In this document: positions 31,253 to 39,893 of the stretch, in pieces
Numbering within the stretch: the stretch's first letter is position 1
Layout: each line of letters opens with the position of its first letter
Assembly (NCBI GenBank): GCA_964412455.1
Contig: CAYPOT010000002.1
Coordinates: forward strand, 45,424 to 109,423
DNA from: JAAXXJ01 sp964412455
GTDB lineage: Bacteria; Nitrospirota; UBA9217
Direction: 5' to 3'
DNA length: 64,000 nt
Translations under genes and position numbers: made by a program
The notes under the pieces: generated by a model
The model's input: only the letters and a program-made list of their open reading frames with translations
What the model was told of the DNA's origin: nothing
The model's database searches: none

Positions 31253-32913
31253 AGGAGAACATCCATATCAACTCCCTCAAGGATCATCCTCCTGACCCAT
31301 TCCTTGAGCCATACATCGTAGAAATCGATGGGGTTATAATCATCGGTCAATACGATCCCCGGCGTTCCGACCGGAAGCGTAAATGCGTTTCCCAGGAACT
31401 GGCGTACGCTTTTTACCGCAAAGGGATGGACCGGCAGGTTCTCCACCGATCTTCGCTCGAAGGGGCGGAAGGACGCGTCATATGCCAGCACCGTGATGTT
31501 ACCGCTTCCCTCGTTCGTCTCCGCGGCATAGTTGGGATAAATGTCCACGGTCTTGAAAACGCTTTCGAGGGTCCTGATGATGGAAACGGTCATGAAATTT
31601 TCTCGTTTGAGGCTGCCGATGAGATTAATCGCCAGGATCCCCTGCTCCGTCAACCGTGCCTGCACGAGCCTGAGCGCTTCAAGGCTCAGGATATGACCGG
31701 GAGTGGTATCGCCGTTAAAGACATCGAGGATGATATAATCGTATTTTTTTGAGGAAGTGTTCAGGTAGTATCGCGCGTCGGCGATGATGATATCCCCGGA
31801 GACGCCGAATCCGAAATAGTTCTTCGCGATGGCCACCACGTCGGGGTCGATATCCACGACATCGGTCCTGACGCCCCGCGCCTCGTACCAGACCGGGACC
31901 AGGCCCGCCCCCAGCCCTATAATGAGGCAGTTCTTTCCCTCCGGGTTCATCCCGTAGGGAAGGAACTCCAGGTAATAGGAATATTCGTAAACGGACTGGC
32001 GGTTTTTCACATCCATGCCGCCCTGGATCAGGCCGTCGATCATCAGCTCCCGGTGCCGTTTGTCGCCGAGGGAATAATCAACGACCTTGATGTTGCCATA
32101 GTGCGTGTCCTTGCTGAACACCTTCGTGACCCGCGTGCCGTTGGACATGACCTTTGAGACCGGCCCCTCCTGATGGAAGAGCAGGAGCGGCAGCACGAAC
32201 GCGAACAGAACAGCGGCCTTTTTCCGGAAGAAGAGAAAATATCCGGCAGCCAGCGCCAGCAGCAGGGTCCCGATGACCGTAAAGATCGCGTTGACCCCGA
32301 AGTGGGCGATGAGAACGAACCCCGTTGCTACCGTGCCGACGAAGCTTCCCACGGTCGAAATGGCGTAAAACACACCGACCGTCCTGCCGATGTTCCGCAT
32401 CTCCCGCGCGGCGATCCTGACCAGATAGGGAGAGACGCAGCCGAGGAGGAACAATGCGGGACCGAAGAGCGCCAGAGAACTGGCAAGCGCGCCGGTACGA
32501 AGTCCCCAGGACACGGTCGTCTTGAGCACCGGGCCTTTCAGCACCGGCACCAGCAGGGTAAACACGCCCGCGAGAAGGATGATGCCGTACAGATAGGCCG
32601 GTGAGGGTTTCCGGTCCGAGAGAACGCCGCCCGCCGCATATCCCGCGGCAAGGGCTACGAGGGTCACGGTGATCAGTGAGGTCCAGACGAAAAGGCTCGC
32701 GCCGAAGAAAGGCCCGATGACGCGGGAGCCCAGGATCTCGATGACCATGACCAGACCGCCGCAGACCATTGCCGTTGCGACCAGGTAATAGAGGAATGGC
32801 CGGGAGCCGGCGGACCCCGACGGGATACTGCTGTCAGCCAGACTTTCAGATATGTTACGCTCGTTTTTCAATAAAGATTCCCCAAAATAATAAATGCTTT
32901 TTGACAGGATCAT
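31249..32913 (-). CDS. Membrane-embedded spermidine synthase-like protein
   Basis: The 554-residue protein has about seven membrane segments in the first 230 residues (from FLYYLVATAMVCGGLVMVIE) and a spermidine synthase-like Rossmann domain (about 290-470). The motifs there are LIDGLIQGGMD, NCLIIGLGAGLVP, VDIDPDVVAIAKNYF and DARYYLNTSSKKYDYIILDV. The putrescine-site residues are not clearly conserved, so an aminopropyltransferase function is uncertain. The start is poorly defined: the first codons lie in a word repeat, and a TTG near residue 15 is possible. It heads a run of three genes overlapping by four bases. Confidence 0.82.
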   Translation of the reverse strand: MILSKSIYYFGESLLKNERNISESLADSSIPSGSAGSRPFLYYLVATAMVCGGLVMVIEILGSRVIGPFFGASLFVWTSLITVTLVALAAGYAAGGVLSDRKPSPAYLYGIILLAGVFTLLVPVLKGPVLKTTVSWGLRTGALASSLALFGPALFLLGCVSPYLVRIAAREMRNIGRTVGVFYAISTVGSFVGTVATGFVLIAHFGVNAIFTVIGTLLLALAAGYFLFFRKKAAVLFAFVLPLLLFHQEGPVSKVMSNGTRVTKVFSKDTHYGNIKVVDYSLGDKRHRELMIDGLIQGGMDVKNRQSVYEYSYYLEFLPYGMNPEGKNCLIIGLGAGLVPVWYEARGVRTDVVDIDPDVVAIAKNYFGFGVSGDIIIADARYYLNTSSKKYDYIILDVFNGDTTPGHILSLEALRLVQARLTEQGILAINLIGSLKRENFMTVSIIRTLESVFKTVDIYPNYAAETNEGSGNITVLAYDASFRPFERRSVENLPVHPFAVKSVRQFLGNAFTLPVGTPGIVLTDDYNPIDFYDVWLKEWVRRMILEGVDMDVLL

Positions 32914-33080
32914 TCGACATGCTCATGATGTCGTCCGACAGGCTCACGATGCTGAGTAACGTCGAAGCAGTGAGCTTATCGAACCACAACAGGATTACGG
33001 CGGAGGCCTCTTTGCCTATGACTCTCACCCAAGAATGGCCTTTGACGCTATCAGATCTAATCCTGTAATCCTGTCAAAGA
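32895..33080. repeat. Word palindrome, family CAGGATTACAGGAT
   Basis: TTGACAGGATCATTCGACAT, GTCCGACAGGCTCACGATGC and CACAACAGGATTACGG on the left face AATCCTGTAATCCTGTCAAA on the right. A fragment of the same family (TTGACAGGATAACAGGATTG) lies at 38078-38099. Confidence 0.65.
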
Positions 33081-33089
33081 TCTGGACGG

Positions 33090-34109
<1,020 letters not shown>

Positions 34110-34361
34110 AATTTTTTATCTAGTGAAAACCGGTGACGGTTACGAGGCCCGTTGCGTCAGGCGGCTAACGTCACGCGAAAGACGGTTTCGGTAACGGTTA
34201 CGTGGGCCGTTGCGGTAGACGGCCAACGGTTACGGAAACAGCATCGCTGAAACTGATGCTGCGAGCCGGTTTCTCGTTCATGGTTGTTTCAACCGTCACC
34301 GCCAACCGCAGGACGACACGGGCCTCGGTTCCGATACACTTTAATTCCGACGATGCTACGG
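34110..34361. repeat. CGGTTACG-family repeat array with decayed S23 gene start
   Basis: Two tandem units of about 58 bases begin TACGAGGCCCGTTGCG (34141) and TACGTGGGCCGTTGCG (34199). The part at about 34262-34335 resembles 34770-34845, the start and upstream flank of the S23 gene. On the minus strand it reads ATGAACGAGAAACC and would encode MNEKPARSISF, against MNEKQVRITSF in the intact gene. It appears to be an internally deleted copy. Confidence 0.65.
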
Positions 34362-34790
34362 TTACGAAGCCCGTTTCGGTTGAGCGCTTCGTCTTTCGTC
34401 TTTAAACTTGGACCATGCAGCAGCCAACTTATACAACTGTCTGCCGGCTTTATCGTATGTATCAATGACCTCGCTGAGAGGAAAATTCTGCACATGCGTA
34501 CCATAAATGTCCCTGCACATTTCCAATCCCACGATCGTTTCATTGCATTCTGCCATGGCGTCATCAAGGTACTTCTGGAAACCGGCCCGCTGATGGCGTT
34601 TTGCATAACCTTCGGCAATCAAGCGCGGGACCGCCTTCACAGACCTGCTGAGCTGATCTTTCAGATCATATCGCTCGGAATCAGGCAGTTTGGGAAGCAG
34701 TTCTGTCATCACCTGAACACAGACCGCATAGGTAGCCTGATACACATTGAGGTCGCGAAAGCTGGTTATTCGAACTTGTTTTTCGTTCAT
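34362..34790 (-). CDS. Four-helix-bundle (S23/IVP-type) protein
   Basis: The 142-residue protein belongs to the S23 family, first known from 23S rRNA intervening sequences and related in fold to the Avd subunit of diversity-generating retroelements. The start is the ATG at 34790 (GGAAGAG before it). The helices show SFRDLNVYQATYAVCVQVM, YDLKDQLSRSVKAVPRLIAE, GFQKYLDDAMAECNETIVGL and SEVIDTYDKAGRQLYKLAAA. It lies between ruvA and ruvB with inverted CGGTTACG-family repeats on both sides. No reverse transcriptase is nearby. The biochemical role is unknown. Confidence 0.88.
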   Translation of the reverse strand: MNEKQVRITSFRDLNVYQATYAVCVQVMTELLPKLPDSERYDLKDQLSRSVKAVPRLIAEGYAKRHQRAGFQKYLDDAMAECNETIVGLEMCRDIYGTHVQNFPLSEVIDTYDKAGRQLYKLAAAWSKFKDERRSAQPKRAS

Positions 34791-34794
34791 TGTC

Positions 34795-34858
34795 TCTTCC
34801 GCCGTTGCCGCCCGCCGCAAGACGATACGGGCCTCGTCACCGAAAAACGACGACACGA
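34795..34858. repeat. CGGTTACG-family repeat, upstream copy beside the S23 gene
   Basis: GATACGGGCCTCGTCACCG is the inverted partner of GGTTACGAAGCCCGTTTCGG at 34360-34379 on the other side of the S23 gene. Confidence 0.65.
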
Positions 34859-35464
34859 TCATCGTTTCATCAATATACTTAATGCTTCCCGGACCAGCTC
34901 TTCGATGCGGACGTCCGGAAGGGCCTGCTGAGCCTTTTTCACCGCCTCCTCCGCGACCGGCCGCTTGTAGCCAAGATTGACCAGTGCGGATACCGCGTCA
35001 TCCCAGTCGCCGGAAGATGCCGCCGGGGTCAGGGGCGTCCGCGGCGATTCGGCAGGCGCGAGCTGCCGGACCTTGTCCTTGAGCTCCAGGCACATTCGCG
35101 CGGCCGTCTTCTTCCCGATGCCGGGAATGCCGCACAACCGGGAATCATCGGAAGAGCGGATCGCCGCCACGAGGTCCTGTACGGAGAGGCCAGACAGGAC
35201 CGTCAACGCAAGCTTCGGACCGATGCCGGAAATGCCCATGAGAAGCAGGAAGACGTCCCTCTCCAGTTCCGTGCCGAAACCAAAGAGGCTGAGGGAATCC
35301 TCGCGGACGTGGGTGTGAATATGGAGCGTCACCTCGTCGCCGGGATCGGCGATGGCGTTGAGCGTGGATACGGGAACAGCCACCTGGTAGCCCACGCCGG
35401 CGACGTTGATGATGACGGAGTCTGCCGCCTTGCGCTGCAGTTTTCCCGTAAGCCAGGCGATCAT
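34859..35464 (-). CDS. ruvA: Holliday junction DNA helicase subunit RuvA
   Basis: RuvA binds four-way junctions and loads RuvB. The start is the ATG at 35464, which overlaps the ruvC stop as ATGA and gives the family N-terminus IAWLTGKLQRK and a 201-residue length. An OB domain (1-65), tandem helix-hairpin-helix motifs (LMGISGIGPKLALTVLSGL, LCGIPGIGKKTAARMCLEL), an acid-poor linker and the C-terminal RuvB-binding domain (DDAVSALVNLGYKRPVAEEA) are all present. Confidence 0.97.
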   Translation of the reverse strand: MIAWLTGKLQRKAADSVIINVAGVGYQVAVPVSTLNAIADPGDEVTLHIHTHVREDSLSLFGFGTELERDVFLLLMGISGIGPKLALTVLSGLSVQDLVAAIRSSDDSRLCGIPGIGKKTAARMCLELKDKVRQLAPAESPRTPLTPAASSGDWDDAVSALVNLGYKRPVAEEAVKKAQQALPDVRIEELVREALSILMKR

Positions 35465-35985
35465 CGCGCTCTGCCGGCCCCCCGGAAGGATGCGGGGCTC
35501 TTCAGCATTTCGCGCATCCGCGATGAATGGATGTGGCAAATGGCGGCGGCAAGCGCGTCCGCCGCGTCGGCAGGGTGCGGCACCTTCGGAAGGTCCAGCA
35601 GGGCCTTGACCATCAGCTGGACCTGTTTTTTTTCGGCCTTGCCGGTGCCCACCACGGCCTGTTTCACCTCGGTCGGCGCATACTCGAACACGGGAAGGCC
35701 CGCGTTCACCGCGGCAAGGATCGCGACTCCCCGCGCGTGGCCCAGTTTGAGCGCCGCTTTGATGTTGTTCGATACGAACAGATCCTCGACCACGACGACA
35801 TGGGGCTTGTACTTTGCGATGATCTTTTCCAGCTCCTCGTAGATCTTCTTGAGCCGATTCGGAAAGGGCTGCTTCGCCGAAGGGCTGATCCCGCCCGACA
35901 CCACGTGAAACAGCTTGTGGTCTTCCTCGGAAACGATGCCATACCCGCTCGTGAGCGTCCCCGGATCAATACCCATAACCCTCAT
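35461..35985 (-). CDS. ruvC: Crossover junction endodeoxyribonuclease RuvC
   Basis: RuvC resolves Holliday junctions. The start is the ATG at 35985 with GGGGGAA in front; the frame is open upstream into a word repeat. The 174 residues keep the catalytic acids: Asp in MGIDPGTLTSGYG, Glu in VVVEDLFVSNN, and the Asp pair in HPADAADALAAAICH. It is the first gene of ruvC-ruvA-(S23)-ruvB and follows yebC, a common order. Confidence 0.97.
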   Translation of the reverse strand: MRVMGIDPGTLTSGYGIVSEEDHKLFHVVSGGISPSAKQPFPNRLKKIYEELEKIIAKYKPHVVVVEDLFVSNNIKAALKLGHARGVAILAAVNAGLPVFEYAPTEVKQAVVGTGKAEKKQVQLMVKALLDLPKVPHPADAADALAAAICHIHSSRMREMLKSPASFRGAGRAR

Positions 35986-35998
35986 AGTTCCCCCAGTA

Positions 35999-36060
35999 GA
36001 CAGCTCGTAGCTCATAGTTCGTGGCTTATAGCATTGGTCATCTGCTATGAGCTATGAACT
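35999..36060. repeat. Word palindrome, family AGCTCATAGCTC
   Basis: ACAGCTCGTAGCTCATAGTT and CGTGGCTTATAGC face GCTATGAGCTATGAACTG. It fills the yebC-ruvC gap. The same words occur inside the SPOUT methyltransferase gene at 5076-5105. Confidence 0.75.
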
Positions 36061-36086
36061 GTTTCATCTCTGTTTTCTATCTTGAA

Positions 36087-36839
36087 TTACGCCCCCACCG
36101 CGTTCATCACATCGTCGGGAATGTCGAAATTCGCGTACACGTTCTGCACATCGTCGTTGTCCTCGAGGGCCTCCACGAGGCGCAGCATCTGGCCCGCTTC
36201 CTTTTCCTTTTCGAGCTTCACATAGGTCTGAGGGAGCATCGTCACCTCGGCGACCTCGAGGGGAACGCCGGCATCTTCCAGCGCCTTTTTGACCTTCTCA
36301 AAATCGTTCGGCGGCGTGGTGATGACGAAATTATCATCCTCGGTCTGCAGGTCCTCTGCCCCGGCGTCGAGCGCCAATCCCATGAGTTTCTCCTCGTCGG
36401 CCTTGGTACGCGCCACAACGATATAGCCCTTTTTGTGGAACATCCACGAAACGCAGCCGTTCTCGCCCATTCCCTTGCCGAGCTTTTCCATGGTATGCCG
36501 GATCTCGGCGACCGTACGGTTCCGGTTGTCCGTCATTACATCGATGATGATCGCCACGCCGTTCGGGCCGTATCCCTCGTAGGTGATCTCCTCGTACGCC
36601 ACGCCCGGGAGCTCACCCGTCCCCTTCTGAATGGCCCGTTTGATATTTTCCGCCGGCATGCTGACGCTCTTGGCATTGACCACGGCAGTGCGAAGTCGCG
36701 GGTTGCCGTCGGGATCGCCGCCTCCCAGCCGTGCCGCCACGGTGATCTCCTTCCCGATCTTGGTGAATATCTTGCCGCGCTTGGCGTCGATCGCGGCTTT
36801 CTTATGTTTCGTCGTTGCCCACTTTGAATGCCCTGACAT
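36087..36839 (-). CDS. yebC: YebC/TACO1-family regulatory or translation factor
   Basis: The 250-residue protein begins SGHSKWATTKHKKAAIDAKRGK, the family signature, and continues through GVAYEEITYEGYGPNGVAIIID and NGCVSWMFHKKGYIVV. YebC proteins have been described both as DNA-binding regulators and, in some bacteria and mitochondria, as factors easing ribosome stalling at proline stretches. Which one applies here is not decidable. It sits directly upstream of ruvC, a very common neighbourhood. Confidence 0.96.
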   Translation of the reverse strand: MSGHSKWATTKHKKAAIDAKRGKIFTKIGKEITVAARLGGGDPDGNPRLRTAVVNAKSVSMPAENIKRAIQKGTGELPGVAYEEITYEGYGPNGVAIIIDVMTDNRNRTVAEIRHTMEKLGKGMGENGCVSWMFHKKGYIVVARTKADEEKLMGLALDAGAEDLQTEDDNFVITTPPNDFEKVKKALEDAGVPLEVAEVTMLPQTYVKLEKEKEAGQMLRLVEALEDNDDVQNVYANFDIPDDVMNAVGA

Positions 36840-36842
36840 GAA

Positions 36843-36982
36843 ACCTCCTGGAAATACAAATTACAAAATGCAATTTCCAAATAATATCCAAGCTCCAGTC
36901 TTTCAATATCCAAACGTTTGGAATTTCGTGCTTGGCAATTGGAGTTTATTTGTTATTTGGCGCTTGTTGCTTGGTGCTTGTT
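36843..36982. repeat. Word palindrome, families CAATTTGCATTTTG and CTTGGTGCTTGTT
   Basis: ACAAATTACAAAATGCAATT, CCAAATAATATCCAAGCTCC and TCCAAACGTTTGGA lie left of centre. TTTATTTGTTATTTGGCGC and TTGTTGCTTGGTGCTTG lie on the right. The related element at 47703-47830 has the same words in the opposite order. Confidence 0.7.
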
Positions 36983-38002
36983 TCAGCGCTCCGCGTGCTG
37001 CAGCTCGTGCTCCATGTCCTCCTTGGGCCTGGTGAAGATCATCCTGCCCGCTGCGGTCTGGAGCACGCTCGTGACCGAAACCTCCACGTTCTTATTGATG
37101 AACTTCCTGCCGTTCTCTACCACGATCATGGTACCGTCGTCAAGATAGGCGACTCCCTGGCCGGCCTCCTTGCCTTCTTTCAGCACGAACACCCGCATGG
37201 TCTCGCCGGGCAGGGCCACTGGCTTCACCGCGTTCGACAGGTCGTTGATGTTCAGGACCGTCACTCCCTGGAGCTCCGCCACCTTGTTCAGGTTGAAATC
37301 GTTGGTGATGACCTTGGCCCCCATGCGCTTCGCGAGGGCGATGAGTTTGCTGTCCACCTCCCGGATCTTGGGGAAATCGTCGTCGGTGATCCGGACCTCC
37401 ATATGACCCATCTTCTGGATCCGGTGGAGGATGTCGAGGCCGCGCCGGCCCCGGGCTCGTTTCAGCGAGTCCGAGGAGTCGGCGATGTGCTGCAGTTCCT
37501 GCAGGATGAACTGGGGGATGATGAGAATGCCGTCGAGAAACTCTGTTTCGCATATATCGGCGACTCTTCCGTCGATGATCACGCTGGTATCAAGGAGCTT
37601 GAGGTTCTCGTCGGACCCGCCCTTAAAGAGTTTCTTGATGTTCGCCGGGTTGAACCGCTCTCCTTCCCGGATGCCGATGGTCACTCCCATGTAGCCGAAG
37701 AACGCATTCATGAGCAGGACGATGAAGTTCACGATGCTCCGCTCCAGAGGCACCAGTTTCAGAGGAGCGGCAATGATATTGGCTGAAGTAAGACCGATGA
37801 TAAATCCAAGGATGCCGCCGATGATGACCTTGAGTGCCACACGCCGGAAAAGGAGCTCCGTCAGGATGATGCTGACGGCGACGGCAAAACCGATGGCCAT
37901 CCCCTCCGTCCTGCTGACCTGCTCGTCGAGCTGCATCGAGACATAGTAACCCAACAACGTCCCGATAAAAGCAAATATGATGCGGATAAGAATAAGTCCC
38001 AT
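36983..38002 (-). CDS. Membrane PIN-TRAM domain protein (YacL-like)
   Basis: The start is the ATG at 38002 behind AAAGGAGGT; a GTG four codons earlier lies inside that site. The 339 residues have four membrane segments (1-125), a PIN nuclease-like domain (about 140-255) and a C-terminal TRAM domain (about 275-330). PIN acids are seen in LKLLDTSVIIDGRVADI, DSKLIALAKRMG and VITNDFNLNK. Relatives in Bacillus are called YacL. An RNA-cleaving or RNA-binding role at the membrane is inferred from the domains only. Confidence 0.92.
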   Translation of the reverse strand: MGLILIRIIFAFIGTLLGYYVSMQLDEQVSRTEGMAIGFAVAVSIILTELLFRRVALKVIIGGILGFIIGLTSANIIAAPLKLVPLERSIVNFIVLLMNAFFGYMGVTIGIREGERFNPANIKKLFKGGSDENLKLLDTSVIIDGRVADICETEFLDGILIIPQFILQELQHIADSSDSLKRARGRRGLDILHRIQKMGHMEVRITDDDFPKIREVDSKLIALAKRMGAKVITNDFNLNKVAELQGVTVLNINDLSNAVKPVALPGETMRVFVLKEGKEAGQGVAYLDDGTMIVVENGRKFINKNVEVSVTSVLQTAAGRMIFTRPKEDMEHELQHAER

Positions 38003-38226
38003 GTATGAATTCACCTCCTTTCGTAATTAAAGAATACATATTCCTGCAACATAAATTAATAATAGAGCAAGACAAGACTTTGACAGGATAACAGGATTGA
38101 CCGACAAATGCGATGCAAGAATTCAACGCAGATGTTCGCTGAAACTCCTATGAATAAACCATGTTCGTTCTTTATCCGTTACAGCGCCAATCGTGTATGT
38201 ATTCATGGCCTTTTCAGTAAGGAACC
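38003..38226. other. Gap with CAGGATAACAGGATTG fragment
   Basis: It holds the TTGACAGGATAACAGGATTG word fragment at 38078-38099 without its complementary arm. The rest shows no gene or RNA that I recognise. Confidence 0.45.
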
Positions 38227-39720
38227 CTACTCAGGCCGGATCGTCAGGAACAGGTCTTCTCCCTTCCTGCGGATGAGCAGCAGAATCCTATCCTTGTTCT
38301 TCAGCTTCAGAACGGCCTTCTTGTAGTCCTCGATCGTCGCGACGTCCTTCTGGTTGATCTGCATGACCATGTCTCCCGGCCGGATGCCCGCCTCGAAGGC
38401 CTTGCTGCCCGGATCGATCTTGACAACGAGCACGCCGGCGTCACCTTCATTGATGCGGAAGCGTCTGGCGAGCTCGGGCGTAATTTCGCGCACCGTCACG
38501 CCGGAAAGGGCGTTGCTCTCCTCCTGGCTCTCGCCGGGCTCCTCTTCGGGCATGGCCTCTCCCAGCTTCTTGGGCAGTTCCGCGATCGTTACTTCGACCA
38601 CAAGCTCTTTCTTCTGCCGGAAAAGCCGTACTTTGACCTTGGTCCCGATGGGGGTCTGGGACACCATGTTGCGGAGATGGCCCGTGTCCTCCACGTCCTT
38701 TCCGTTGTACTGGAGAAGAACGTCTCCCTGCCTGATCCCCGCCTTCTCGGCCGGGCTCTCTTTCATCACGCCGCTCACGATCGCGCCCTTCAGGTCCGTT
38801 ACGCCGAACTCCTCGGCGAGGTCCGACGTGACCTCCTGAATGCTCACGCCGAGCCAGCCGCGGACAACCTTCTTGTACTTGATCAGACTTTCCATCACCT
38901 GTTTCGCCATACTGCTCGGGACGGCGAACCCGATGCCCTGGTATCCTCCCGTCCGCGAAACGATGGCGGTATTGATCCCGACGAGCTCGCCCTTCGCGTT
39001 GATCAGCGCGCCGCCAGAATTGCCGGGGTTGATGGCCGCATCGGTCTGGATGAAGTCCTCGTAGTCCGCAATGCCCACATTGGCGCGTCCCACGGCGCCG
39101 ATGACCCCCATGGTCACGGTCTGATTCAGGCCGAAGGGGTTCCCGATGGCGAACACGATCTCGCCGGCGCGGAGCGTGGTGGAATCACCCCAGGGCAGCG
39201 CGGCCAGGCCCTTTGCCTCGATCTTGATGACAGCAAGGTCGGTCTTGGGATCGGCGCCGATGAGCTTGGCCTTGTAATCCCGCTTGTTCGACAGCAGGAC
39301 CTTGATCTCCTGGGATTTCTCGATCACATGGTTGTTGGTGACGATGTAGCCGTCCTCGGACACGATCACGCCGGAGCCCAGGCTCTGCTCCTTGTGCTCT
39401 TTCGGGACGTTGGGACGGGGCACCTGGTCCCCGAAGAACCGGCGAAAGAAAGGGTCGTCGAAAAAATCGTTGGGCATCTGGTCGCTCTGCTTGATCACGC
39501 GCGTCGTGGAGATGTTCACCACCGACGGCGTTGCCACTCCCGCCACCTCGGAGAGGGCGTCGGAAAGCTGGGACAGGATCTCGACGGACCGTGACGACAC
39601 CTGGTTCTTGGCCGCGAGCGGTGACATGAGGTCAAAGCGCGACGAGAGCGCAAGACCCACGAACACACCGACAATGAGTATGAATGCGGCGGAAATATAG
39701 AAGCGTTTCTTGTGCAGCAT
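38227..39720 (-). CDS. Do/HtrA-family periplasmic serine protease with two PDZ domains
   Basis: This is an envelope quality-control protease/chaperone. The 497 residues have an N-terminal anchor (YISAAFILIVGVFVGLAL) and a trypsin-like domain with the triad His (GYIVTNNHVIE), Asp (DPKTDLAVIKI) and Ser (AINPGNSGGALIN). Two PDZ domains follow (about 285-375 and 410-495). DegP and MucD are the nearest named types. GGGAGGGA precedes the ATG, and a promoter is at 39788-39817. The divergent neighbour is bioA. Confidence 0.95.
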   Translation of the reverse strand: MLHKKRFYISAAFILIVGVFVGLALSSRFDLMSPLAAKNQVSSRSVEILSQLSDALSEVAGVATPSVVNISTTRVIKQSDQMPNDFFDDPFFRRFFGDQVPRPNVPKEHKEQSLGSGVIVSEDGYIVTNNHVIEKSQEIKVLLSNKRDYKAKLIGADPKTDLAVIKIEAKGLAALPWGDSTTLRAGEIVFAIGNPFGLNQTVTMGVIGAVGRANVGIADYEDFIQTDAAINPGNSGGALINAKGELVGINTAIVSRTGGYQGIGFAVPSSMAKQVMESLIKYKKVVRGWLGVSIQEVTSDLAEEFGVTDLKGAIVSGVMKESPAEKAGIRQGDVLLQYNGKDVEDTGHLRNMVSQTPIGTKVKVRLFRQKKELVVEVTIAELPKKLGEAMPEEEPGESQEESNALSGVTVREITPELARRFRINEGDAGVLVVKIDPGSKAFEAGIRPGDMVMQINQKDVATIEDYKKAVLKLKNKDRILLLIRRKGEDLFLTIRPE

Positions 39721-39787
39721 GGAAAAATCCCTCCCGATGTTTGCCTGATGTTTGCCCGGTGTCAGCCTAGTGTTAGCGTAGCGGGGT

Positions 39788-39817
39788 ATTGTACCAAAAA
39801 GAACTGAATATTTTCAA
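39788..39817 (-). promoter_or_regulatory. Promoter of the Do-protease gene
   Basis: On the minus strand TTGAAA (39812-39817), 18 bases, TACAAT (39788-39793). Short direct repeats (GCAAACATC twice) lie in the leader. Confidence 0.55.
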
Positions 39818-39830
39818 GCCCTTTTTCTGA

Positions 39831-39858
39831 TTGACACCTTGACGGGATGAAATATAAT
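39831..39858 (+). promoter_or_regulatory. Promoter of bioA
   Basis: TTGACA (39831-39836), 16 bases, TATAAT (39853-39858), both consensus, 35 bases before the ATG. Confidence 0.8.
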
Positions 39859-39893
39859 AGCGAATAACCATTCGGAGACCCAGGGAGCAGGAT

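Noticed and set aside
31249..32913. Dedicated spermidine biosynthesis operon
   Set aside because: There is no speD, speB or similar neighbour, and the substrate-site residues are not clearly kept.
34362..34790. Diversity-generating retroelement accessory protein (Avd)
   Set aside because: The fold is shared, but no reverse transcriptase, template repeat or variable target gene is in the window.
34284..34931. Plus-strand frame over the S23 gene and repeats
   Set aside because: It is antisense to the S23 gene and to the end of ruvA and is made partly of repeat sequence.
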